Shown: piece by piece, positions 46,853 to 59,460 of the stretch
How positions within the stretch are numbered: the stretch's first letter is position 1
How the letters are laid out: the number at the start of each line of letters is the position of its first letter
Source: Sinohyriopsis cumingii
Lineage: Eukaryota > Mollusca > Bivalvia > Unionida > Unionidae
NCBI GenBank assembly: GCA_028554795.2
Contig: CM068832.1
Span: forward strand, 84,549,049-84,613,048
DNA length: 64,000 nt
Direction: 5' to 3'
The notes under the pieces: generated by a model
The model's input: only the letters and a program-made list of their open reading frames with translations
The model's database searches: none
Told to the model about the DNA's origin: nothing
Made by a program: the position numbers and the translations under genes

Positions 46853-49800
46853 GTCAGACTGAGGACATGCTTTATACAAATAGGATGCTGGGATACATTC
46901 CAACAACGCAGGCTTATTTGGAACAAATATATGATGTGTGTGATCTGCTGGTTCAGGAGAGAGTCTCACTGACAATGAAGAATCTTCCAGTTATAGTAGA
47001 TAGCTATCAGGTATCATTGGAAACTGTTAAGAAAGCAGTGAAACATTTGAAAGATACTGACAATTGGGATCCAAAGTGTGATGATGCATCTGAAGCATTA
47101 CAATCAGCTTGTTTGACCCAAAAGTATGATGTGTGTGATCTGCTGGTTCAGGAGGGAGTCTCACTGACAATGAAGAATCTTCCAATTATAGTAGATAGCT
47201 ATCAGGTATCATTGGAAACTGTTAAGAAAGCAGTGAAACATTTAAAAGATACTGACAATTGGGATCCAAAGTGTGATGATGCATCTGAAGCATTGCAATC
47301 AGCTTATTTGAACCAAAAGTATGATGATTGTGATCTGCTGGTTCAGGAGGGAGTCTCACTGACCATGAGGAATCTTCCAGGTATGGTAGATGGATTGAAT
47401 GTATCATTGGAAGCTGTTAAGAAAGCAGTGCAACATTTGAAAGATACTGACAATTGGGATCCCAGAAGTAAGTATGCATCTCAAGCATTGCAGTCAGCTT
47501 TTAAGGGACACAAGTATAATGTGTGTGATCTGCTAGTTGAGGAAGGAGTCTCACTGACAATGAAGAATCTTCCAGATTTGGTTGGTGGGTTGGAGGTATT
47601 GGAAGGTGCTGAGAAAGCAGTGAAACATTTGAAAGATACTGACAGTTGGGATCCAAAGTGTGATGATGCATCTGAAGCATTACAATCAGCTTGTTTGACC
47701 CAAAAGTATAATGTGTGTGATCTGCTGGTTCTGGAGGGAGTCTCACTGACAATGAAGAATCTTCCAGTTCTAGTAGATAGTTATCAGGTATCATTGGAAA
47801 CTGTTAAGAAAGCAGTGCAACATTTGAAAGATACTGACAATTGGGATCCCAGAAGTAATTATGCATCTGAAGCATTGCAATCAGCTTTTAGGAGAAGCAA
47901 CAATAATGTGTGTGATCTGCTGGTTCAGGAAGGAGTCTCACTGACAATGAAGAATCTTCCAGTTATAGTAGGTAGCTATTGGGTATCATTGGAAACTGTT
48001 AAGAAAGCAGTGAAACATTTGAAAGATACTGACAGTTGGGATCCGAAGTGTGATAATGCATCTGAAGCATTGCAGTCAGCTTATTTGACCCAAAAGTATG
48101 ATGTGTGTGATCTGCTGGTTCAGGAGGGAGTCTCACTGACCATGAGGAATCTTCCAGGTATGGTAAAGGGATTTAATGTATCATTGGAAGCTGTTAAGAA
48201 AGCAGTGCAACATTTGAAAGATACTGACAATTGGGATCCCAGAAGTAATTATGCATCTGGAGCATTGCAATCAGCTTTTAGGGGAAACAAGAATAATGTG
48301 TGTGAACTGCTGGTTCAGGAGGGAGTCTCACTGACAATGAAGAATCTTCCAGTTATAGTAGATAGCTATCAGGTATCATTGGAAACTGTTAAGAAAGCAG
48401 TGAAACATTTGAAAGATACTGACAATTGGGATCCAAAGTGTGATGATGCATCTGAAGCATTACAATCAGCTTATTTGAACGAAAAGTATGATGTGTGTGA
48501 TCTGCTGGTTCAGGAGGGAGTCTCACTGACCATGAGGAATCTTCCAGGTATGGTAAATGGATTTACATTGGAAGCTGTTAAGAAAGCAGTGCAACATTTG
48601 AAAGATACTGACAATTGGGATCCCAGAAGTAATGATGCATCTGGAGCATTGCTATCAGCTTTTAGGGGACACAAGTATAATGTGTGTGGTGTGCTGATTC
48701 AGGAGGGAGTCTCAGGAGTCTCATTGACAATGGAGAATCTTCCTGATATGATATCGGTATCACTGGATTGTATGAAGGTATTAGTGAAACGGTTGCAGGA
48801 TGCTAACAGTTGGGATCCTGGGTGTTATGCTGCATCTAAAGCATTAAAGTACGCTTATTTGAAACAAAAGTATGATGTGTGTGATCTGCTGGTTCAGGAG
48901 GGAGTCTCACTAACAATGAAGAATTTTTTAGATTTTTTTGGTGGGTTGGAGGTATTGGAAGGTGCTAAGAAAGCAGTACAACATTTGAAACATCATTATG
49001 AGTGGAATCCCAGAAGTACTGTTGCATCTCTAGCATTGCAATCAGCTTTCATTGGAAACAAAAATAATGTGTGTGATCTGCTGGTTCAGGAGGGAGTCTC
49101 ACTGACAATGAAGGATCTTTCAGTTATAGTAGATAGCTATCAGGTATCATTGAAAACATTCAAGAAAGCATTGAAACATTTAAAAGATACATTCAATTGG
49201 GATCCGAAATGTGATGATGCATCTGTAGCATTACAATCAGCTTATTTGACCCAAAGGTATGATGTGTGTGGTCTATTAGTTCAGGAGGGAGTCTCACTGA
49301 CCATGAGGAATCTTCCAGGTATGGTAGGTGGATTTAAGGTATCATTGGAAGCTGTTAAGAAAGCAGTGCAACATTTGAAAGATACTGACAGTTGGGATCC
49401 CAGAAATACTTTTGCATCTCAAGCATTGCAATCAGCTTTTAGTAGAAACAAGAACAATGTGTGTGATCTGCTGATTCAGGAGGGAGTCTCACTGACAATG
49501 AAGACTCTTCCAGTAATAGTAGATACCTATCAGGTATCATTGGAAACTGTTAAGAAAGCATTGAAACATTTTAAAGATACTAACAATTGGGATCCAAAGT
49601 GTGATGATGCATCTGAAGCATTGCAGTCAGCTTATTTGAAACAAGAATATGATGTGTGTGATCTATTATTTCAGGAGGGAGTCTCACTGACCATGAGGAA
49701 TCTTCCAGGTATGGTAGATGGATTTAAGGTATCATTGGAAACTGTTAAGAAAGCAGTGCAACATTTGAAAGATACTGACAGTTGGGATCCCAGAAGTAAT

Positions 49801-50661
49801 TATGCATCTGGAGCATTGCAATCAGCTTTTAAAGGACGCAAGTATGATGTGTGTTTTCTGCTGATTCAGGAGGGAGTCTCAGGAGTCTCATTGACAATGA
49901 AGAATCTTCCTGATATGATATTCGCACCACTGGATTGTATGAAAGTATTAGTGAAACAGTTGCAGGATACTAACAGTTGGGATCCTAAACGTTTTGATGC
50001 ATCTGAAGCATTACGATTAGCTTATTTGTACCAAAAGTATGATGTGTGTGATCTGCTGGTTCAGGAGGGAGTCTCAGTGACAATGAAGAATCTTCGAGAT
50101 TTGGTTAATGGATTGGAAGGTTTTAAGAAAGCAGTACAACATTTGAAAGATACTGACAATTGGGATCCCAGAAGTAATGATGCATCTATGGCATTGCAGT
50201 TAGCTTTTAGGGAAAGCAGGTATGACGTGTGTGGTCTGCTGATTCAAGAGGGAGTCTCAGGACTCTCATTGACAATGAAGAATCTTCCTCATATGATATT
50301 TGCATCACCGGATGATTTGAAAGTATTAGTGAAACAGTTGCAGGATACTAACAGTTGGGATCCTAAGTGTTATGATGCATCTAAAGCATTACAGTACGCT
50401 TATTTAGAACAAAAGTATGCTGTGTGTGATCTGCTGGTTCAGGAGGGAGTCTCACTGACAATGAAGAATCTTCCAGATTTGGTTAATGGGTTGGCGGTAT
50501 CATTGGAAGGTGTTAAGAAAGCAGTACAACATTTGAAAGATACTGACAATTGGGATCCCAGAAGTAATTATGCATTTAGAGCAGTGCAGTCAGCTTCTTT
50601 GAAATGCAGGTATGATGTGTGTGATCTGTTAGTTCAGGAGGGAGTCCCACTGACAATTTAG
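46853..50661 (+). CDS. CARD-repeat gene, exon 3: 19 ankyrin-like ~66-residue tandem repeats
   Basis: The acceptor catttctactag (ends 46852) opens a 3809-bp exon in phase 1, as exon 2 requires. It ends at TAG 50659-50661. With exons 1 and 2 the coding length is 4176 bp (1391 residues). After a short linker come 19 full repeats and a partial 20th. The consensus unit is YDVCDLLVQEGVSLTMKNLP, then a variable loop, VKKAVKHLKDTDNWDP and ASEALQSAYLTQK. ALQSA......YDVCDLLVQEGVSL resembles one ankyrin repeat, and the other half (VKKAVKHLKDTDNWDPK) a second divergent one, so 66 residues is about two 33-residue modules. Units fall into three classes: PKCDD, PRSNY, and a class with a duplicated GVS (EGVSGVSLTM, units 10, 16, 18). 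The CARD suggests an adaptor or sensor in immune or death signalling; the repeats probably bind a protein ligand. No NACHT or other ATPase was seen between. Confidence 0.8.
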
Positions 50662-50835
50662 TATATTGCTTAGGTGAACTTGGCATCACTGGTTGATGTG
50701 AGAAAAACAGTGAAACAGTTGGAAGATATTAACAGTTGGGATCCTAAGTGTGATGATGCATCTAAATGATTAGAATCAGCTTATTTGGAACAAAAGTATG
50801 ATGTGTGAGATCTGTTGGTTCAGGTGGGAGTCCAT
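50662..50835 (+). pseudogene. Decayed 20th/21st repeat unit behind the stop codon
   Basis: The reading frame continues after the stop without indels: VRKTVKQLEDINSWDPKCDD and LESAYLEQKYDV are recognisable, but TAG, TGA and TGA codons interrupt them. The repeat array was therefore once longer, and the present C-terminus was made by a nonsense change. Confidence 0.85.
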
Positions 50836-51121
50836 AGCTCACTGTCTCTAGAGAGTTGCACCCCTCCCTACATGGAAGGAACTGCATTCTTTTAGAATAT
50901 GTAGCCCTGAGGTGACTGGCAGATTGAGCCTCATTTGTAGGGGAGATCTATGATTGAACTTAGTTATGTATATCTATATTGTGTGCTGATCTTTTAACCA
51001 GAATATTGTAGTTTGTAGTTAATGATCATTTGTAAGCTGTGGAATTTCATATCTGGATTACAAGATTTTTGGGTACTCCAGTCTGGCTTTCTATTAGAAA
51101 GAATAATACAAGGCCCTATAG

Positions 51122-51669
51122 AATAAACGTTGAAAGCAATTATTTGTAAATTGTCTCAAGTTCAAGAACAGATGAACATTATTATGAAATTTCAATACAT
51201 TTTATCGACACAAACATTTAAGATTTAACACAAGACTTGTATAATACCAGATTATCATAGGAGAGAAAGGACGGTAATCGACTCCCATGGGGGAAGATGC
51301 ATTGGAGCTTCAAAGTTAATTGCACCTTCTACACCTCTCTCTGAGTTGATGAAATATTATATTTGAAATGATTTTTATCATTTATAGTTTAAAGTTATCA
51401 AAGTACAAGGTACTTTTTCATTTGTATACTGTTTACATAATTGTAACAGTTTACCTTTTGTATTGTACTTCATGTTTGTTTATTTGAAAGCAAATATTTT
51501 CCAACAAATGTTTGTGGCAGTAAAGCCATGTGGGTTTTTGGTATGACCCTGCATCTGTAAAATGTTAATTGTTCTCCACTGTGATTACCATACTGGGATA
51601 CATATTTCTGATCCAAATCCAGGTATATATAATTTTATTAGACACCTATACATTTGTTTGCTCAATAAA
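51122..51669 (+). promoter_or_regulatory. Candidate polyadenylation signals of the CARD-repeat gene
   Basis: AATAAA at 51122-51127 and again at 51664-51669 follow the stop codon by 0.46 and 1.0 kb. No other terminal signal is nearer. Which one is used cannot be told from sequence. Confidence 0.4.
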
Positions 51670-52299
51670 GAACCAAACTTTTCTAGTCATAACCTTCAAG
51701 TAGGAAAATGATGCTCTCATTTCTTGATTCCATATCACCATCCTCACAAATGTTGAGAAAGCTATTTTTTCCCAATTACATTGAATAACCATGGAAAACT
51801 ATGTAATATCCTTGCTTACCGTGCAAAATGAAATGATAAACATTCTCTACAATAACTCTATATGATCAAGTTACATTAATTTATCCAATCCCATTGTAAA
51901 TGTCAAGTAATGCTGTCATTCCCAAAACCACGTCTGCATTGGAGCTTCTCACAATAGTTTTCTAGAAAAATTAGCCTGGCCTCAGAGATCAACTTCACTA
52001 AATAATATATATGGGTCTGCTGCCCCCATGTATCTAATAATTGGTGTTACTGATAGTGCTTTTGTGAAAATGCATGTTTCACATACTTCAGTCATAAACT
52101 TGTATATTTGTACACATATCAACTAATCAGTGTATAATTTACTTCATGATTTAGGGTGAAGTTTGTATTAAAAGGTTTAATAATTAAGTTCTCATGTTTT
52201 CCAGTTTACTATAGTCATTTTATTAAATTATCAGAAAATTGACTGATCTTTCAGTGACCCAGGTTTTCTGATGCTGACAACTCAAGATGATAAAGGAAT
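51670..52299. other. Intergenic, nothing recognised
   Basis: A+T-rich sequence without frames, arrays or RNA genes. Confidence 0.35.
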
Positions 52300-52825
52300 C
52301 AAAATTGCATAACTATGATATATAACCAATCTAGGGTGTGTATTTCTGATCTGAGTTTGATCATGCTTGCTTATATCGTGAAGGTCTTGCAAAGGTTCAG
52401 TAAGAAGCAAAATCCATCCATCTTAATGAGGTTATCCTGGATCTGATTGGCTGAGTTTGTTACTACTCTGGAAGCCATATTTCGTATATGATTTTGATCA
52501 AACTTGAAATATTGGCTTATATTATCAAGATCTCAGATGCAGTTGATAATTATGTGAGATCCGTGAATGCTAATGATGCAGTTTTGTATTGGATTGTCTG
52601 TGCTTGTCAGCACTCTGGAAGCTGTGTTTTATATCAAACAAGGAATATGTTTTTTTCATAAAGATCTTTGTCTTAGTAGTGAGTGTGACCCATGCATAAC
52701 TGAGGTAATCTTGAATGTGATTGAACTTACTACCACACAGGAAGTCATAATTGTGATCTGATTTTGATCAAAATTGGATTCTTGTCTTCTGCATCACAAT
52801 CTTGGGCAGTTTTAAAAGTAAGTGG
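52300..52825. repeat. Satellite family S1, about three units
   Basis: Same ~170-bp family as 10490-11140: ggatctgattggctgagttt, actctggaagccatattt, gatcaaacttgaaatat and atcaagatctcagatg recur. The minisatellite that follows arose inside a unit of this family. Confidence 0.65.
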
Positions 52826-53445
52826 GATGAGTGCATATTAATGTGGTGATGAGTGCATATTAATGTGGTGAGTGCATATTATTGTGGTGATGAGTGCATA
52901 TTAATGTGATGATGAGTGCATGTGGTGAGTGCATATTAATGTGGTGATGAGTGCATATTAATATGGTGACTGCATATTAATGTGGTGATGAGTGCATATT
53001 AATGTGGTGATGAGTGCATATTAATGTGGTGACTGCATATTAATGCAGTGATGAGTGCATATTAATGTGGTGAGTGCATATTAATGTGGTGATGAGTGCA
53101 TATTAATGTGGTGATGAGTGGTGATGAGTGCATATTAATGTGGTGATGAGTGCATATTAATGTGGTGAGTGCATATTAATGTGGTGATGAGTGCATATTA
53201 ATGTGGTGAGTGCACAGTAATGTGGTGATGAGTGCATATTAATATGATGAGTGCATATTAATGTGGTGATGAGTGCATATTAATGTGATGATGAGTGCAT
53301 ATAATGTGATGATGAGTGCATATTAATGTGGTGATGAGTGCATATTAATGTGGTGATGAGTGCATATTAATGTGATGATGAGTGCATATAATGTGATGAT
53401 GAGTGCATATTAATGTGGTGATGAGTGCATATTAATGTGGTGATA
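52826..53445. repeat. 22-bp minisatellite with a 19-bp variant
   Basis: About 28 copies of gatgagtgcatattaatgtg+gt, some lacking the first gat (19 bp) and some with small changes. After the array the satellite text resumes (gatattgcatctgataaatg), so the array expanded from one segment of an S1 unit. Confidence 0.95.
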
Positions 53446-55009
53446 TTGCATCTGATAAATGAGATTATTACCACTTTTCATGCCATTTCTTTGACCTTTG
53501 ATCTGTTAAATTTATTGTCATCATGGATGAGTTTGATTAAAAGTAGGATACTATACATATTAGTTATGCCTTTGGGGGTGTTCATCAGATATTATGCACA
53601 TCTGAGAGAGTGACAGTTGTAAACTGAAGTTGTTTGCATTTGCAACATGTACAGTGGAGAGAATGGTGGCATACCTCTCTGTTACTTTCATGCACTATTG
53701 CTAATATTTCTTTGGATATTGTAATTGTGGTAATTTTACATTACATGATATAAGCACATGGCTAACCAAAATGTTTGCTCCCAAATGCTCGAAAAATCAG
53801 CCTGAATTAGTCGAATGTTTACCTCCTTTAGTAGTTATTTATATAGGGAAAACAAATTTTGCCAGTCTAGACTGGACCAGCTTCTGAAAGTAGAAAGTTA
53901 AAAAAAGTTGTCAGCATATTTTTAACAATTTACCTCTGAAGTCCAGAAAGTAAAAATAACCAAGCACATCTGAGGTAAGACCAAGCTGTATCCTCTATAA
54001 TCCAAATAACACCTGTCAATCATACACCAGATATAAAGGTAATTAAAAGTTATTTTTACAGTACCTAAGATATACAAGGTCTTTTTTAAAATAGCATAGA
54101 TAACCATTGAAGAAAATTTTAGAAATTCTTTTTATTAAAAATATAACTCTTTGCTCAGTACAAAACTGTACAATGACACCTTAAAAACAAATATGCATAT
54201 GTGTGCAATTTGTCAAAACTGGAGGTCAATTTAAAATATTTGGTGATCTCTGATGCACAAATGAGGGAAAAGGGAAACACCGATTAACATTAATGTTATG
54301 CATAACAGTAAGCAGTTTTATGCATGCAGTTACCTTAATTATGTGGTTAGAGTTCTTAGAATACAGGAGTGAAGTTGTGTTCAAGTTAAACTGTTTCATT
54401 AAATCAAAGACAGGTGCAGTGAAACTTTTTATTTTCATTCATATGTAATTAAATTTTAGGAAAAAATGACACTTTCTTCCATCTCCTAGTGCTAGAAGAA
54501 TAAGCAAACCTTTTACCCTTTGACCTCTACGAACCTGAACTGTTCCAACCCAATTCAAACTGTAAAATTTATTAGGGACATCAAAGAAACAATTGTGGCA
54601 AGTTTCATGTTGTTGTATTGCAGCACAGCATTGTTTTCTATGTTGAAAAAATGTGCATTTTTAAAACTGCACTTGGGGACTTTACTATGAAGGAATACTG
54701 TTCTTTGGAGAAAAAAGATGAAAATTATTCAGAGTGATTGTTATAATGCTTTTGACTTTAATGTTTCAGCAACCAAAATTAAATCATGCAATATGTGGTA
54801 ATATAGGCAAATTTGTTATGTAGGGTGTGTTTTAACAGTACTACATAATCATGATTCAGCTGCTAAATTATGTAATCCAGATGAGTGATATCAGACCCAC
54901 TTGAGTCTCTTATTTTGACTATCACAAAGACCTATGCATCTGAAAAAGATATTTATTTCTACTCATGGGGGAGATTATTTTCCACTCATGGGGAAGATTT
55001 TTTCAGCTG
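53446..55009. other. Intergenic, little recognised
   Basis: The first ~100 bp are the end of an S1 unit. No gene or array in the rest. Confidence 0.35.
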
Positions 55010-55600
55010 ATGGGACTGTATTCTTATAAGGATTTTGATAATACTTGGTAAAGCAGGCCTATCTCAAGATTTCAGTTGAATATGAATATCACTGAAATTC
55101 ATGCAGATTGTTTTATGTGTCTTTGCAGATGTTTGACTGATATTATCAACATCTAGCAACTTTAGTTCTGATCAAACTAGTCAAATAGTCTTATCAGGGT
55201 GGTCCAACATCTTCAGCACCATTGACCACTTGGATTATAAATGTGAAGTTCATGAGCCATATATATATTATACTATAAGTATGGAACTGACTATTTGTAT
55301 GAGCACAGGCCACAAATAAATGATGTATGGACCTGTAGTTGGACCAGTCTGGTTTTATATTATGAAGACATTGGATGAGATTTATTAGGAGCAAGAACCA
55401 CACAGATTAATGAGATAATCTTGTATCTGATTGAACTTTTTAAAACTTTAAAGACGGAATTTCAAAAGTATTGTTATCATAGGTCTATAATAAATAAGGT
55501 CAGTTTATATTATTAGGATACCTTGCATCTGATTGGCTCAGTTTGTTATCTATCTAGATCATGAGGCCATATTTCTCATTCAATTTCCATAAAATTCCAC
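55010..55600. repeat. Satellite family S1, diverged units
   Basis: Phrases attaatgagataatcttgta and ccttgcatctgattggctca, followed by gtttgttatctatctaga, match the family at 10490 and 52300. Confidence 0.45.
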
Positions 55601-55855
55601 ATATTAATTATATGGTTATATTAGCTAATTTTAGGTCAGCCTGAGCAGCAATTTGTCTTTACAATCGTATGCTGCTTTATTGTATGTAGATTATCTTTAT
55701 ATATAATGTGCTACCTGGTTGCAAGTTACCAAGAATGACTTTTCCATTTGATATTTCAGTTGAATATTCATGAGTGCCAAGTCCATATTTAAATTAAATA
55801 TTGGTGTACATACATTGAGTATGCACACTAGAGAGATATAGACACAGAGGTTATA

Positions 55856-56312
55856 ATGAAAGGTGAAATGGACAGATTGAACATGGACACTGCTATTCGT
55901 GTCACATTATACGTTATAATGAGCAGTCAAATGGACAGATCATTCAGCATGGACACTGCTATTCATGCCACATTATATGTTATAATGAGCAGTCAAATGA
56001 ATAGATCATTGAGCATGGACACTGCTATTCATGCCACATTATTTGTTATAATGAGCAGTCAAATGGACAGATCATTGAGTATGGACACTGCTGTTCATGT
56101 CACATTATTTGTTATAATGAGCAGTTATAATGAGCAGTCAAATGGACAGATCATTGAGTATGGACACTGCTATTCATGCCACATTATTTGTTATAATGAG
56201 CAGTTATAATGAGCAGTCAAATGGACAGATCATTGAGTATGGACACTGCTATTCATGCCACATTATATGTTATAATGAGCAGTCAAATGGACAGATCATT
56301 GAGCATGCATAC
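55856..56312. repeat. 66-bp tandem repeat, about six copies
   Basis: The unit is agtcaaatggacagatcatt followed by gagcatggacactgctattc and atgccacattatatgttata atgagc in part. Two copies carry an extra short agttataatgagc. A unit length divisible by three gives open frames (MDTAIHATLYVIMSSQMDRS repeated) that are by-products. Confidence 0.93.
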
Positions 56313-57870
56313 TAGATTCACACAGCTACAATGGTCATGTTGTTTTTTCTCATGAAGGGTCAAATAGATGATTATGTTCACTAGATGCAATCAGGTACAC
56401 TGCTACTATTTGCTGCAATTCAGGGGTCAATCATTCATTGAGAATGCACACTTGACACTTACAGCTACAAAGGTCTTATTATTTGTTATAATGAAAGGTC
56501 AGATGAACAGATCATATTTGTTCAGCTCTGCATAATTGATATAGGGACTTCAGCAGTTGAGGCCTGACTGAATTATTAGTAGGATGATATTTTATGAAAT
56601 GATACTCATGTACTGTTTTTCATGAACTGTTTAATGTACTCATGTCAAAGATAGATTTATTTTAAAAAATATATTTTTATAAACTTATTTTTATAGTTTG
56701 ATTATAATTGGAACATGGGCTTGTATCATAAAATTTTGGAACGGGCGGTTTTTATATGGTAAGTGTGATCAATATTTTGACTTGTTGAATTACATAATTA
56801 TCTATTCAGTTCAGATTGTTTATTACAAACAATATATTTTTCATGTTTTTTTTTTATAATCTAATTTTATGTTATTTCCATTTTTGTCTTGTAATCATTT
56901 GTACTTGCAGAATGGAAAATGTCTGTATTCCAGTTTCAGAGCATAGCATATTAAAAAATCTTATTTTTTTTGGTGCTCTGTCAGGAAAAGAAATTGATAG
57001 CTGACCTATAGGCCTCTTTTGTATGAAACTGATTGCTTTAATAATCTCCTTTATACTTTATAAGAGTAATAATATATTCTTTTGTGAATCTTTGATATAC
57101 AGATATTTATTTAAAATGTAATAGTCTAATGGGTTAACTGAATTCATCAAATGTTTGCCCAGATCCAGCACTCCTATAGCACCTAGACTCAAGACACAGT
57201 TTGTGGGAAGCTTTTATTTACATTATGCATTGCTGTTTTATTTGTATCTATGCTACTTACTAAACCTAGTTGTATGAATTTTTATAGGCATATTTATTTT
57301 GTATTTATCAAATCTTTTGAACAATAATTTGTATTTTTGTGTTTTGTATCCATTTTGTGTCTTTTTATAACTTGTGTTGAATTCCATCATTCAAGTATAA
57401 AAAAGACTATTTGGAAGATAAGAACCCATGTTATTTCTATAGTTAAATTACCATACTATTGATTTGTGTGTATTTTATTATAAGTGTTGCACATTTAATT
57501 TTAATCATTTAGTTTACCTATTTGAATCATTAGTATATATTGTTTCTAAATTATAGGTTGTCTGATTTGGGTATTTACCAAGACTATAAAGAGTATAAAC
57601 ATTTTTCTCTTTAAATTTTCAAAATCAGATTCACAGAATACAGTGTATTGACATCCTATTGATTGACTCAATGTTACAAATGAAACAAATATTAGAATTT
57701 TATTTTATTTTAAATTTGGCACAATAATCTTGGGGACTTCTTGTATAATAGCCTGTTCTGTCCCAAAGTATCAGTGGATGAGAAATGTTGAACATTTATA
57801 TTTTTTCAGCTGTGTGGAAGTCACATATATATCAGGTTATAGCACCAATGTAAACTTTTCAGAGTGTTAA
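56313..57870. other. Intergenic, nothing recognised
   Basis: Very A+T-rich; no gene, array or RNA gene seen. Confidence 0.35.
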
Positions 57871-57879
57871 TTTGTACTT

Positions 57880-59110
57880 GCACTCTAAATTTGGATTAGC
57901 CATAGAGCTACTGCAGTGAGACATACAGTACGATTTCTTAGTATATTCAGATTATAAATCTTGTTGACTTGCAGTCACAGAGCTCTCAAAGGTGAGAGAT
58001 ATAGGATGATACATGTGTCCAAGTGTTATCAGACACTAAATTTGGATGACTTTAGCATCCATAGAGTTACAGCATTGTGATATACAGGACAATATGTAAG
58101 TGTACTCCGATCCTAAATCTTGATGACTTGGGTTGACAGTGAGTTATAGCAGGGAGATAAACAGGCTGATATGTAACTGTATGCAGATTCTAAATTTAAT
58201 GACTAGGTAGACATTGAGCTACAACCATGAGATAAACGGGCTGATATCTAAGTGTTTTTCGATGTTAAATCTTTATGACTTTAGCAGCCATAGAGCTGCA
58301 TAGGTGAGAGATACAGGATGATATATGTATCCAAGAGTGTTTGTGTGTGTGTGATTTGGATTTTTAATGTAGCTTTAACAATTTTTCAGTCATATCGCTA
58401 CAATGTCTGCAGTGTGACAGTTTATAGTGATGTCTAGCACTGGGGCATCATGCCGCAGACGTGTAGCATGATGTCCCACCCAGTCACATTATCCTGACAC
58501 CAGGCCAACCAGTCCTAACACTAACCTCTTAATGCTGAGCGCCAAGTGAGGCAGCTGTTAGTACCATATTTGTAAGTCTTTGGTATGACTCGGCCGGGGA
58601 TTGAACCCACAATCTCCCGCATCCGAGTCAGACACTCTGACCATTAGGCCACCGGAGCGGTGTTGTATCCAAGTGTTATCAGACTCTAAATTTGGATGAC
58701 TTTAACATCCATAGAGTTACAGCATTGGGATATCAGGACAATATCTAAGTGTACTTTGATCCTAAATCTTGATGACTTGGATAGACACTGAGTTATATCA
58801 GTGGGATATCAGGACAATATCTAAGTGTACTTGTATTCTAAATCTTGATGACTTGGGTAGACATTGAGTTATAGCAGTGGGATATCAGGACAATATCTAA
58901 GTGTATTCCGATCCTAAATCTTGATGACTTGGGTAGACACTGAGTTATACCAGTGGGATATCAGGACAATATCTAAGTGTACTTGTATTCTAAATCTTGA
59001 TGACTTGGGTAGACATTGAGTTATAGCAGGGAGATAAACAGGCTGATATCTAGGTGTACTTTGAACTAAAATGTTGATGACTTGAGTAGCCATTGAACAT
59101 GAGATAGACA
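57880..59110. repeat. ~76-bp satellite array (family S3), interrupted by a SINE
   Basis: Units share tctaaatcttgatgacttgg, gtagacattgagttatagca, then gggatatcaggacaatatct aagtgtac in part. The right part (58700-59100) is more homogeneous than the left. The SINE at 58336-58663 splits one unit. Confidence 0.82.
58336..58663 (-). mobile_element. Full-length tRNA-derived SINE (family 1) with target-site duplication
   Basis: Read on the minus strand it begins ccgctccggtggcctaatgg (A box region), has a B box gggttcaatcc (plus 58598-58608), then the family body (taccaaagacttacaaatat, gctcagcattaagaggttag, gactgggtgggacatcatgc) and ends in a tail aaatccaaatcacacacaca. The flanking 10-bp repeat tgtatccaag is at 58326-58335 and 58664-58673. 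A nearby satellite unit (about 58005-58030) shows the uninterrupted site, which confirms the insertion. Confidence 0.92.
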
Positions 59111-59460
59111 TGCCATATATGTTGCATCATGTAATATTAATAATGATATTACAATGTTTTGTTCAATACAATTATGAAGGACAAACCAGTATGATTCATT
59201 ATGTAATAACAGCAGTTATACATTGTTTTGCCAAGTGTACATGTTTCCAACTGAATTTTGTGGAAACAGTGCTTGATTCTTCATGTAATAACAATTATAC
59301 AATGTTTTCTGCATGCCCATATGTCCCAGTGAACTTGGGAGGGACACACTATGTATGATTCAGTATGTAACAATTATTGTACAAAGTTTGCCAGATATAC
59401 TTTTTTTCCGTTGAACATGTGAGGGACAAATTGTGCTTGATTCATCATGCAATAATTATA
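59111..59460. repeat. ~100-bp satellite (family S4), left part
   Basis: Units share gattcatcatgtaataaca, attatacaatgttttgcc and gttgaacatgtgagggaca. Related text resumes at about 60690-60850, so the 1.2 kb in between is an insertion in this array. Confidence 0.6.

Noticed and set aside
46766-47794. Minus-strand frames across the repeat exon
   Set aside because: They are antisense shadows of the tandem repeat. They recur once per unit and are broken, while the plus frame is open for 3.8 kb.
55856-56209. Repeat protein of 117 residues
   Set aside because: The frame exists because the tandem unit is 66 bp. No splice context, and the frame breaks where short extra segments occur.
58600-58663. 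Functional tRNA gene on the minus strand
   Set aside because: It is the tRNA-like head of a full-length SINE with target-site duplication; no independent tRNA fold was seen.
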